NCBI GenBank assembly: GCA_946538525.1
Contig: CAMNGU010000009.1
Coordinates: forward strand, 1-37,788
Direction: 5' to 3'
From: an uncultured Lachnospiraceae bacterium
GTDB lineage: Bacteria; Bacillota; Clostridia; Lachnospirales; Lachnospiraceae
Length of the DNA stretch: 37,788 nt
In this document: positions 26,301 through 35,776 of the stretch, one piece after another
Position numbering within the stretch: the stretch's first letter is position 1
Layout of the letters: every line of letters starts with the position of its first letter
Notes under the pieces: model-generated
The model's database searches: none
Seen by the model: only the letters and a program-made list of their open reading frames with translations
Told to the model about the DNA's origin: nothing
Made by a program: the position numbers and the translations under genes

Positions 26301-28463
26301 ATGTTAAGAGAAGGTACCGTTTTAGACGAAAAATATGAGATCCTCAAACAGATTGGTGAGGGTGGTATGTCCACTGTATATCTTGCGCGTAACAATCGTA
26401 TGAATATGCAGCTGGCGGTTAAAGAGATTAAGAAAGATGGTTCGAAGAGTACAGAACTTCTTCTTAAGGGATTGGAGCGTGAAGCGAATATCCTTAAAGG
26501 AGTGGATCATCCTGTTATTCCAAGAATTATTGATATCGTAAAGCATAGAGAAACAATTTGCGTTGTAATGGACTTCGTAGAAGGCGAAAATCTTGCTGAT
26601 AAGCTTAAGGAAGTTGGCAGTTTCTCGCAGGATCAGGTTATTGATTGGGGATTACAACTTGCATCCGCGCTAGAGTATCTGCATAATATGAATCCGCCTA
26701 TAATCTACCGTGATATGAAGCCTTCAAATGTAATGCTTAAACCAGACGGTGATGTCAAGCTTATCGATTTTGGTACTGCTAAGGAGTACGATGTTGAGAA
26801 TAATGCCGATACTACAGCACTTGGTACCAGAGGATATGCGGCACCAGAGCAGTTTGGTGATGCACAGGGCCGTGGTATCTATAAGACGGATGCTCGTACT
26901 GATATTTATAATCTTGGCGCGACTCTTTATCATATGGTTACTGGAAAGAATCCACAGGAACCACCATACGAAATGGTACCAATTCGTGAAGTTAATCCTA
27001 GTCTTTCAACTGGATTAGAACAGATTATACTTAAATGTACAAAGGCGAATCCAAATGAAAGATATCAGTCTTGTTCGGAACTTATTTATGCTCTTGAACA
27101 TTATACTGAATTGGATGACAGCTACAGAGCTATGCATAAGAAGAGAATTCAACTGTTTGGTACAACTGTTGCTCTTACAATCATATTTGCTGTAGTTTCA
27201 ATCGCCGGTCGAGTTGGAATAAATAAGATGAATGCAGAAAACTACTCTGCATATATAGAAGAAGGAAATAGTTACAAGACAGAAGGTCTTTACTCTCAAG
27301 CTGCTTCCAAGTATAGAGAAGCATTTGAGCTGAATGGTGAAGATTCTGAGGCATATACTAAGTTCCTGGATGTTTACATTGACTCATCAAAGGATATAGA
27401 AACAAAAGATGCACTTGTAGTTGATGATGGACTTAATGTAGTAGCAAACAAGATTAAGAATAAGTATGCAAAGGTTGATGAGAACGGAGCTGTACTTTAT
27501 AAGATGGGACTTACTTATTTTAATGAAGTAGGTGACTATGGTGCAGCAGCTAAGTATTTCGGAATGGTTAGTTCGGAAGATCCAACCTATGGTGAACTTG
27601 CAGATTACTATGGAAGCATAGCACTTATTCTTTCAAGTACTAATGTAAATGCAAATGAACTTATTGATAAGGTAAATGGTTTTGCTTCATACAATACCTC
27701 GAGCCTTACAAATGATAATAGACAGAAATTTGAAAATTATAAAACTGTAGGAAAAATATATGTTACATATCTGAGTGTTCCTGGAGTTCCAGAGCAGGCA
27801 GAAAAAGTAATGTCTGATGCAGTAAAGAATTTGAATGAGTATACAGGCGAAGATGCGGCAGATTTCTTCTATAACTATAATAGTGATCTTGCTGAAATCT
27901 ATTATGCACTTGCAGAAAATGCTGAAGAAGTAGATGAAGGAAATTATAAGCTTGCACTTAATTACTATCAGGAAGTAATTGACCAGATTCAGGGTAAGGT
28001 GAATGTTGGCGAAGAACCTTCAAGTGATACTGCTAAGGTTTATGTTCAGGCATATATAAACAATATGTGTCGAATGGCTGATATTTATGGAAAGCTTGGA
28101 GATTTTGATTCGGCAGTAGCGACATATGAAGCTGCAGAAGATAATTTAGGTGCAGCAAATAATTCAGCAGTTAAGGTTTATTCAGAACATTTGAATTATC
28201 TGTATACATCATTTGAAGCTAAACAGCAGGATCCAGGAAAATGGACTGCTTCCCAGAAGGATCAGATTCTTGAAGTTTACAACGCTGGAAATCAGTTGGA
28301 CGGAATAGATAACAATCCTAACTGGATAAAGAGATCATCTGTTATGGATAGCCTCGATAATGGTTCTCTTGAAGAAGAAGAGAAAGATAAAGCGGCTGAG
28401 ACGGGAGATACAGATACAACAGAAACTACAGGTGATAATGATTCAGAAAAGGAGGGTGAGTAA
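26301..28463 (+). CDS. Transmembrane Ser/Thr protein kinase with a TPR-like C-terminal (predicted extracytoplasmic) region
   Basis: GEGGMSTVYLAR, AVKEIKK, IYRDMKPSNVMLK, KLIDFGTAKEYD, APEQFG; TM VALTIIFAVVSIAG; SKYREAFELNGEDSEAYTKFL-type helices follow; no PASTA. Confidence 0.93.
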   Translation: MLREGTVLDEKYEILKQIGEGGMSTVYLARNNRMNMQLAVKEIKKDGSKSTELLLKGLEREANILKGVDHPVIPRIIDIVKHRETICVVMDFVEGENLADKLKEVGSFSQDQVIDWGLQLASALEYLHNMNPPIIYRDMKPSNVMLKPDGDVKLIDFGTAKEYDVENNADTTALGTRGYAAPEQFGDAQGRGIYKTDARTDIYNLGATLYHMVTGKNPQEPPYEMVPIREVNPSLSTGLEQIILKCTKANPNERYQSCSELIYALEHYTELDDSYRAMHKKRIQLFGTTVALTIIFAVVSIAGRVGINKMNAENYSAYIEEGNSYKTEGLYSQAASKYREAFELNGEDSEAYTKFLDVYIDSSKDIETKDALVVDDGLNVVANKIKNKYAKVDENGAVLYKMGLTYFNEVGDYGAAAKYFGMVSSEDPTYGELADYYGSIALILSSTNVNANELIDKVNGFASYNTSSLTNDNRQKFENYKTVGKIYVTYLSVPGVPEQAEKVMSDAVKNLNEYTGEDAADFFYNYNSDLAEIYYALAENAEEVDEGNYKLALNYYQEVIDQIQGKVNVGEEPSSDTAKVYVQAYINNMCRMADIYGKLGDFDSAVATYEAAEDNLGAANNSAVKVYSEHLNYLYTSFEAKQQDPGKWTASQKDQILEVYNAGNQLDGIDNNPNWIKRSSVMDSLDNGSLEEEEKDKAAETGDTDTTETTGDNDSEKEGE

Positions 28464-28466
28464 GCT

Positions 28467-29390
28467 ATGGGAATGTATAATATAATGTTCTATGGTGGAT
28501 TGATACTTGCAATCATCTTCCTAATTGCGTCGGTAGTAATATTTTTCGTAATGAAGATACCTAAGTCCTTCGGTGTGGTAACGGGAAATACTCAGCGAAA
28601 GGCTATTGAAGAGATAAGAAGCGGCGACCTAGGTGCTTCTGGTAGAAAAAGAAATAGAGTCCTGGGTGGATCTGGTAGTATTCAGGCACGAGATATCGAT
28701 ATGTCTGACGCATTAAAGAAATCAGGGATTCTTGATAGAAATAAAAGAGATTATACTAGCGATATTAAGAGAAGCAGTGATGCTTCCAGTGATCTTGCTA
28801 AAAAGGCAGCTGAGGATGCAGCAAAAGCAGCTGCGGCGTCTACGGCAGGTGCAAAGGAAAGAGCTAGAATGAATCTTGATGAAGAATCGACAGAAGTACT
28901 TACCTATAATGATATGGTAAATAAAGGTGGTTCTGAAGATACAACAACAATCCTTGAAAATGAGCAGGCTACAGATGTACTTACAGCTGGTGGTGATGAC
29001 TACGAGGCTGAAGATTATACAGATGAGAAAATCTACGACGATGATGATTCGACAGATGTACTTACATCAAACTCTGATATAAAGAAGGATACATCTTACG
29101 ATGATGAGGCAACAGATGTTCTTAGAAGAACATCAGATACAGACCTATATGATGATGATTTGGATGAAGATTATGATGCGGAAGTTGACAAAACAGATGT
29201 TCTTACAGCTGATGTCAGCGGGCTGGACGAAAGTGCTATATATGGAACTTATAATCCGGAGATGACCGCGGTACTAAGAAGCGATATGGTACCTGGTGAA
29301 GATTCTGTAAAGAATGGCCCTAGAAAAGACTTACCGGGAATCACAGTCATCTACAGTGAGACAATTGTTCACACTGATGAGAGTCTGTAA
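28467..29390 (+). CDS. Single-pass membrane protein with an acidic tail carrying seven T-x-(V/I)-L motifs (candidate kinase substrate / FHA docking scaffold)
   Basis: N-terminal TM LILAIIFLIASVVIFFVM then K-rich flank; tail motifs ESTEVLT, EDTTTILE, EQATDVLT, DDSTDVLT, DEATDVLR, VDKTDVLT, PEMTAVLR; starts 3 nt after the kinase stop. Confidence 0.85.
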   Translation: MGMYNIMFYGGLILAIIFLIASVVIFFVMKIPKSFGVVTGNTQRKAIEEIRSGDLGASGRKRNRVLGGSGSIQARDIDMSDALKKSGILDRNKRDYTSDIKRSSDASSDLAKKAAEDAAKAAAASTAGAKERARMNLDEESTEVLTYNDMVNKGGSEDTTTILENEQATDVLTAGGDDYEAEDYTDEKIYDDDDSTDVLTSNSDIKKDTSYDDEATDVLRRTSDTDLYDDDLDEDYDAEVDKTDVLTADVSGLDESAIYGTYNPEMTAVLRSDMVPGEDSVKNGPRKDLPGITVIYSETIVHTDESL

Positions 29391-29406
29391 GGGAGGATGA
29401 GGATAT

Positions 29407-32400
29407 ATGGTTAAAGAGAGATTACACAGAATTAAAAAGAAAGATCGTAGAAGACCATTAACAGTAAGAGCACTTGCTGTTTTTATGGCACTTGCTATGG
29501 TGCTTTCAGTTATTTATGTGAATAATCGCGGAAGTAAAGTTGAAGCTGCGGTTCCTTCTGTGGAAGGAGTTGAAGATGATACTTTTTTGAGCGGTGTAGA
29601 TATTTTACAGGATTTTACTGTGAAAGTTCCTGCAAAAGGAGTTAAGTTTAAGTTGCCTAGTTTGCCGGCTGAAGATACTCCTGAAAGTTCGGTTGTAAAC
29701 ATTTATAAGGCAACATCTACTACAAATTTAACTGCTCCAGCGATATACTATTTTAACGATACTGAGAATTATGATCCTTCAACTGATCCGGCATATGAGG
29801 ATTACGATGTTGTTTCGGGACAGGTGACATCGTCTTATGAAGCAACATATAGCTGGAAAGAAGGACATAGTACAGGGATTGTTACTTCTGGATTAGATAC
29901 AACTGCAACAGTGCAGAGGAAAGCTAAAAATATAGCTCTGAAATGGAAGTTTAATGGAGGTTCAGAAGAAACAATTACAGCTACTCAAGTTGAGGATATA
30001 GTAGGGCTAACTCCCGAAGCGAAAGAAGCACTTCTTCCATCGGCTGATTATGTAGATGTATCTGTAATTACAATTGATACATATGAAGCTTCAACCACAC
30101 CAACATTTACAATTAATAATGAAACAAAAACTATTACAGCTTCTGATTCGGATTATGATTCAAGTTCAGATAGTGCAACTGTAAAATATTATTGTGATAT
30201 TGATTACGCCCTGATTCAGGATGGGGGTACTCCGCAGCCATTTACAAGCTTAGAAGCCGCAGTTGCTTCATTGGATAAGCAGTATGGCTCGGATAAAGAT
30301 GGATATTATAAGCTTCAAAAAACTGTTAAGTTAAAAGATGGAAATGCAACACAGGTTGGAGATACTATTGTTGTTGATAATGGTGGAAATTTAAAAAGAA
30401 ATTTCCATATAATTGATGAGTATTGGGTTGAATATAATGGTGGACAAACTGTTAATGAAGGGACATCATATGTGAATACAGCATTGGATAGTTATTCATT
30501 AAACATTCCTGCTTCTGGAAAAGTTAATCCTAGCAAGGATGTGGTGATCTATTTTATGCCTGATCAAACACCTAATATGACAAAAACAAAGGTTACTCTT
30601 TCTGGTACAGGTCAGAATATAACCACAATTGATGAAACTCATAGTCCAATATACTCGATTACTATACCTGGTGATGTTACAGCTAATTTAGGAAAAACTC
30701 CTACATACACAGTAGAAATTCAGGATGGATATGATGCTGAAGTAAAAGAATCATTCAGTGTTACACTGAATTATGGAAATGGAACACCGACGGTTTCAAT
30801 TGATTCATCAGATGCTTATTCGACACAACAGTCATTTACAGTTACTGGTACTGCCAGTGCTCCATCAACAGAAGAAGCAACAATAAGTGGGGATGATGTA
30901 AAGTTCTATCAGGGAACAACAAATGATATTGCTTCTGCTACAGAAAATGCATGCACAAGTTATAGTGGTGCTTCTGCTACATACGATGCAACATTAACAC
31001 CAGGAATCAACTACTTCTGGCTTAAAGCAACAAGTAGTTATGGAACAAGTGCTACATCAACACCTGCATATGAAATATTCTATGATGATGCAGCTCCTAT
31101 AATAACAACAGCAACAGTAAATCAGGGTAGTGATATTAATACAACTATTTCTGGAAATTCAATAACTGCTTCTAATAAGATTACCATGCAGAAGACTGCT
31201 GACTTAAGCTTTACAGTAGCTGATCTTCAGGCAGATGGTACTAGTGCAGGTAGCGGAATAGCAAGTGTAACGGTTGATGGTGGTGCAGCTACGATTTCTG
31301 GGGATACTGCTACATATACTTTAGCATCAGATACATCGAATGTGGATGGCACAACTAAAAATGTTACGGTAGTGGTTAATGATTCAGCAGGTAATTCAAG
31401 TACATATACATTAGAACTTCCTGTATATAAGGAAAACGCAACTGTAACTGATGTATTTACCAAGCAGGTAACAGAAGAAGGATCAAACTTCTTCAAATGG
31501 AATAATCAAGAAGCTACTGGAGCTGAAGTGTCTTATACGGTAACATCGGAAGTTGGGATAGATAATGCTAAGTTATCGGTTGATGGTGGAACATATTATG
31601 ATGTTGCAAGTATCACAGATAATGGAGGTGGTACATTCACTATTTCTGGTTATGCATATCCTTCTACTAATCATGCTGATTATGATATAAAGCTTAAAAT
31701 TACAAATGCCAATGGCTATGTAAATCCGGTTCATACAACAGCTGTAAGAAGTGTAGATTTGACTAGCCCTATTATAGATGATATTACTGCAGCAGAAGGA
31801 AGCCTGACAGACTGGTGCCAGAACCTTGTGATCAATGTTTTTGTAAGTGATGGAACTATTTCTTCAGGGATTGATCATATTGAGGCAACAGGAACAACAG
31901 ATACATCAGTTGCATATACTGGTTCACCGGTTCAGCTGACTGTTAAGGGATCTGAGGATTCAAGTGGAACAGCTGTATCAATTAAGGCTGTCGATAAGGC
32001 TGGAAATGTTAGTGTTGAAAGAAATGAAACTTACAAAGTAGATAAGAAAGCGCCGGAGCTTTCACTATCAATTGCTGGAATGAAGCATTCGGAAGTTGAT
32101 GGAAAGGTTATTCCAGTAACTGATCCACTTATTGAGTACTCAATGGATGATAAGAGTATGAGTGGCTTGGATCCAAATGAGTGTTACTTTAAGATTAATG
32201 GTAATGTTTATGGAAGTACAGCTGCAGATGTTAGTGGTAAAACATTATCTCAAATACTTGGTACAGGGCTTGATCCTAAAACAGATTACAAACTTGAATT
32301 AGTAGCCAAGGATTTGGTTGGAAATGAGTCAGCATCACTTGTTACAACATTTAGAGTTGACTCTGATAAGCCTGTTGTTACTGGAAATATTGATACAGTA

Positions 32401-34833
32401 GCTAAGAAGGCAAGCAGACCTACATTTTTTAATCAAAATGTATCAGTATCTGTAACAGTAACAGATTCAAATATTGGTAATAATAAAGGTATTATTACTG
32501 CTGTTGATAAGAATGGCCATACTATCGAATATAGTTTCCAGGATTCAGGAAATGGTTGTACAGGTACTATTAAGGCTTCAAGCGAAGGCGATTATGAGAT
32601 TACAGTAATTGCCAAAGATGAAGGTGGTCTTATTGGTCAGTGGAATGTATCGTTTACAATTGATAAGACAGAGCCTGCAGTAGTAACTCAGTTGAATGGA
32701 GCTGAATATACAGCAACTAATAGTTATCACAATGCAGATGTTACAACAGGCATTGAGGTGAGTGATGACAATGAAGATAGTTCTGATATAACTACAACGA
32801 TTTATCGTGATATTCCTGGTGATGGTTCAGAAACTCAGGTTAAGTCAGGTAAGGGACCATTCACAATAAGTGAAGATGGCCACTACATTGTTACTTATAA
32901 TGTAGTGGATAAAGCTGGAAATGAAACAACAAAGACAATTGGTTTCACAGTTGATAAGGCTGCTCCAGTTCATAACCTTTATGTAACAACAGATAATCCT
33001 GCTAAGTATAATTCATATCAGAACAATTACATCAATCAGGTTGGTATGTTTACAAAGCATAGAAGTCAGGAAAACTATGCATATGGTCAGTACTACAATT
33101 CTGATGTAACAATCGAGCTTGGATATTTCGATTACAATATTGACTGGGTATATGTAACTGATAATGGTGCAGAGATTAAACCTACATGGTCCGAGTCAAA
33201 GGGCTATGGTTATGCAACAATTACTATTTCGCAGGAAGGTTATCATGAGATTAAGATGTGGTCTTGTGACCTTGCTGGAAATGAGGTAAATGATAATACA
33301 GTTGGTAAGACTATCAGATTTACAATTGATAAGACTCAGCCATACCTTACAATATTTGTTAATGGCTCACAGTATACTGAGGGCTCAGGCGTAAGATATC
33401 TGAATACAAATGCAAATGTATCAGTTTCTTCAAGCGATGCAAATAATGATTCAAGTGATATCAAGAGATATTACAAGATGACTCCTCCGGGTGGTGCAGC
33501 AGCAACTACTGAGGCAGTGATTGGAGATGGAACAGAGAACTTTGCTACAGAAGCAGATTATGAGCTTCAGTACACAGTTACAGATAAGGCTGGAAATGTA
33601 AGTGCAACAAGAAATGTTTACTTCAGAGTAGATAAAACTGCTCCACAGCTTAGCATTTCAGATGTTGGTGCAACATCAACAGCAAGCTCGGTAACACTTT
33701 CTTTCACAGTTAAGGAAGCTTTCTATTGGGATATGAATCCTGTAAAGATTAGCATCTACAAGAAGAAAGATGGACAGGGCGAAACACTTGAGAAGACAAT
33801 AGACTTTACACCAAGAAGTGCAAATGATTCAACAAGTTACACATTTACTGATGATGCAGAATATAGAATGGAAATGACTGCTGAAGATAAGTGTGGTAAC
33901 AAGACAGAGACTAAGTACTCATTCATCAAGGATGGTACAGCTCCAACAATCCTGCTTTCAGGTGTATCAAACTATGACAAGACGGATAAGGATGTTTCAC
34001 TTAAGGTATCAGTAAATGAGGCATTCTACTCAACAAATAAGGTTACTCTTACAGGAACAAGAACAGATATCGATGGAAAGAAGAATGATATTCAGTTCGA
34101 TAACTTTGTAACAAATAGAAGTCAGCTTTCAGAGATTGAGCAGCTCTTTGATGAGGATGGTGTATATGATATCACAGTAACATCTACAGATAAGGCTGGA
34201 AATACAACAACCAAGTCAGTTCACTTCACAATCGATACAACTGATCCTGAAATTGGCGATCTTTCAAAGTATGATGGAGTTAAGACCAATAAGTTCGAGT
34301 GGGATGTAAACCTTGATGAGCTTGTAAGAGATCTTACAGTTTGCGAAATCAATTTATACCTTGATGGAGCACTTTATGATGGAACATCAGAGATACCAGA
34401 TGGATCACATGTACTTAAAGTTGAGGCAGTAGACGAACTTGGACATAAGTCATCTAAGGAAGTTACATTTGTTCTTGATTCAAAGGGACCAAACATTATA
34501 GTTTCAAATGTTGAAGAAGGCGACAGACTTCTTGAAGCAACAGAGATAACTGTAACTGTAGAGCTGGATGAGGATGTTCTTGAAACAGTTCAGCTGAATG
34601 GAAAGACAGTTGAAGTAAATGATAATAAGGCAGTATTTACAGTTGATAAGAAGGGAAGCTATAAGATTGCTGCTGCAGCACATGATGAGGCTGGAAATAA
34701 TACAACAGCAGAAGTTAACTTTACTTTTGGTAAACAGGCAAATCTTATGATCATCGGAATAATTGCCGGAATAGCAATTCTATTACTTATTCTCTTATTG
34801 TTCCTTATGAGAAGAAGAAGGGATGAAAGATAG
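29407..34833 (+). CDS. Giant (1808 aa) membrane-anchored surface protein with tandem bacterial Ig-like repeats
   Basis: Long signal peptide (RRRPLTVRALAVFMALAMVLSVIYVNNRGSKVEAAVP), repeated F-x-(V/I)-D-K-x-x-P domain boundaries, C-terminal TM LMIIGIIAGIAILLLILLLFLMRRRRDER. Confidence 0.88.
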   Translation: MVKERLHRIKKKDRRRPLTVRALAVFMALAMVLSVIYVNNRGSKVEAAVPSVEGVEDDTFLSGVDILQDFTVKVPAKGVKFKLPSLPAEDTPESSVVNIYKATSTTNLTAPAIYYFNDTENYDPSTDPAYEDYDVVSGQVTSSYEATYSWKEGHSTGIVTSGLDTTATVQRKAKNIALKWKFNGGSEETITATQVEDIVGLTPEAKEALLPSADYVDVSVITIDTYEASTTPTFTINNETKTITASDSDYDSSSDSATVKYYCDIDYALIQDGGTPQPFTSLEAAVASLDKQYGSDKDGYYKLQKTVKLKDGNATQVGDTIVVDNGGNLKRNFHIIDEYWVEYNGGQTVNEGTSYVNTALDSYSLNIPASGKVNPSKDVVIYFMPDQTPNMTKTKVTLSGTGQNITTIDETHSPIYSITIPGDVTANLGKTPTYTVEIQDGYDAEVKESFSVTLNYGNGTPTVSIDSSDAYSTQQSFTVTGTASAPSTEEATISGDDVKFYQGTTNDIASATENACTSYSGASATYDATLTPGINYFWLKATSSYGTSATSTPAYEIFYDDAAPIITTATVNQGSDINTTISGNSITASNKITMQKTADLSFTVADLQADGTSAGSGIASVTVDGGAATISGDTATYTLASDTSNVDGTTKNVTVVVNDSAGNSSTYTLELPVYKENATVTDVFTKQVTEEGSNFFKWNNQEATGAEVSYTVTSEVGIDNAKLSVDGGTYYDVASITDNGGGTFTISGYAYPSTNHADYDIKLKITNANGYVNPVHTTAVRSVDLTSPIIDDITAAEGSLTDWCQNLVINVFVSDGTISSGIDHIEATGTTDTSVAYTGSPVQLTVKGSEDSSGTAVSIKAVDKAGNVSVERNETYKVDKKAPELSLSIAGMKHSEVDGKVIPVTDPLIEYSMDDKSMSGLDPNECYFKINGNVYGSTAADVSGKTLSQILGTGLDPKTDYKLELVAKDLVGNESASLVTTFRVDSDKPVVTGNIDTVAKKASRPTFFNQNVSVSVTVTDSNIGNNKGIITAVDKNGHTIEYSFQDSGNGCTGTIKASSEGDYEITVIAKDEGGLIGQWNVSFTIDKTEPAVVTQLNGAEYTATNSYHNADVTTGIEVSDDNEDSSDITTTIYRDIPGDGSETQVKSGKGPFTISEDGHYIVTYNVVDKAGNETTKTIGFTVDKAAPVHNLYVTTDNPAKYNSYQNNYINQVGMFTKHRSQENYAYGQYYNSDVTIELGYFDYNIDWVYVTDNGAEIKPTWSESKGYGYATITISQEGYHEIKMWSCDLAGNEVNDNTVGKTIRFTIDKTQPYLTIFVNGSQYTEGSGVRYLNTNANVSVSSSDANNDSSDIKRYYKMTPPGGAAATTEAVIGDGTENFATEADYELQYTVTDKAGNVSATRNVYFRVDKTAPQLSISDVGATSTASSVTLSFTVKEAFYWDMNPVKISIYKKKDGQGETLEKTIDFTPRSANDSTSYTFTDDAEYRMEMTAEDKCGNKTETKYSFIKDGTAPTILLSGVSNYDKTDKDVSLKVSVNEAFYSTNKVTLTGTRTDIDGKKNDIQFDNFVTNRSQLSEIEQLFDEDGVYDITVTSTDKAGNTTTKSVHFTIDTTDPEIGDLSKYDGVKTNKFEWDVNLDELVRDLTVCEINLYLDGALYDGTSEIPDGSHVLKVEAVDELGHKSSKEVTFVLDSKGPNIIVSNVEEGDRLLEATEITVTVELDEDVLETVQLNGKTVEVNDNKAVFTVDKKGSYKIAAAAHDEAGNNTTAEVNFTFGKQANLMIIGIIAGIAILLLILLLFLMRRRRDER

Positions 34834-34854
34834 ATGCTAAAATAGTTTAGTTTA

Positions 34855-34894
34855 TTAGGGTATAGGAAAGAGATTTCCTATACCCTAATTTTTG
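34855..34894 (+). terminator. Strong Rho-independent terminator closing the FHA/kinase/giant-protein locus
   Basis: TTAGGGTATAGGAAA-GAGA-TTTCCTATACCCTAA then TTTTTG; perfect 15-bp stem. Confidence 0.95.
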
Positions 34895-34987
34895 TTATAT
34901 AATGGACTGGTATTTTGTGAGTTAATAACTTATAATGCCCGAAAGAAGTATAATAAAAGTAAAATAATGCATAATGGAGTAGATGAA

Positions 34988-35641
34988 ATGTTTAAAGCAG
35001 TAGTATTTGATATGGATGGAGTTATACTGGACTCTGAGAAGATTTATAGGATTTATGAGAAGAAGGCAGCGGAACATTATGGCCTTCCTCTTGATAGAAT
35101 AGATGAGTTTTGTAAAAGAATAGCAGGTGGAACAAAAGAGACCAATGCTCTTGTATTTGACTCATTTTTCGATACTGACATACATTATTATGATTATAGA
35201 GAAGTGGTGAATGCAGGAGTTGAAAAGCATGCAACAGAGCATGGATATGAGGTAAAACCGGGCGTTAAGGAGCTTTTTGATTATCTTAAATCTAAGGATA
35301 TAAAGATTGCTCTGGCAACATCAACTGCAAAGGAAAGAGCAAATAGATTCCTGAAACCTCACGGGTTGTTGGAATATTTTGATGCAATGCTTTTTGGGGA
35401 TGTAATTACACCTGGAAGGGGAAAGCCACATCCAGACATATATTTAAGTGCATGTAAAGCGCTAGGAGTAGATCCATCAGAAACTATTGGAGTGGAGGAT
35501 TCTATAAATGGAATTAAGTCTTCCTCTGCTGCCGGACTTTATACTGTTATGGTTATTGATCTTATTGAACCGGACGAAGAGGAGAAGAAAATTCCTGATG
35601 TGATATATGACAAGATAATAGATATAAAGAATCTTGTTTAG
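34988..35641 (+). CDS. HAD-superfamily hydrolase, beta-phosphoglucomutase-like
   Basis: FKAVVFDMDGVILDSE, ALATSTAKERANRFLK, GKPHPDIYLSACKALGVDPSETIGVEDSINGIKSS; start at ATG 34988 after GGAG. Confidence 0.92.
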   Translation: MFKAVVFDMDGVILDSEKIYRIYEKKAAEHYGLPLDRIDEFCKRIAGGTKETNALVFDSFFDTDIHYYDYREVVNAGVEKHATEHGYEVKPGVKELFDYLKSKDIKIALATSTAKERANRFLKPHGLLEYFDAMLFGDVITPGRGKPHPDIYLSACKALGVDPSETIGVEDSINGIKSSSAAGLYTVMVIDLIEPDEEEKKIPDVIYDKIIDIKNLV

Positions 35642-35776
35642 TGAATCATGGAATAAATGCAGAAAACATGAATTAACATTTTAGTGTTTACTTAAGTTGA
35701 CAAGTTGAGGTATAATATAAGTTGCTGTTTTTTGTGTGCGCTATTTTTGTGCTCAAAAAAAGAAATTGAGGGTTTT

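Noticed and set aside
34892-34987. N-terminal 32 residues of the tracked HAD ORF
   Set aside because: This stretch begins within the terminator T-tract; the canonical HAD start FKAVVFDMDG follows ATG 34988 with a proper RBS.
35705-35776. N-terminal 24 residues of the tracked NlpC/P60 ORF
   Set aside because: They overlap a promoter-like TATAAT (35711-35716); ATG 35777 has GAGGG and starts a normal signal peptide.
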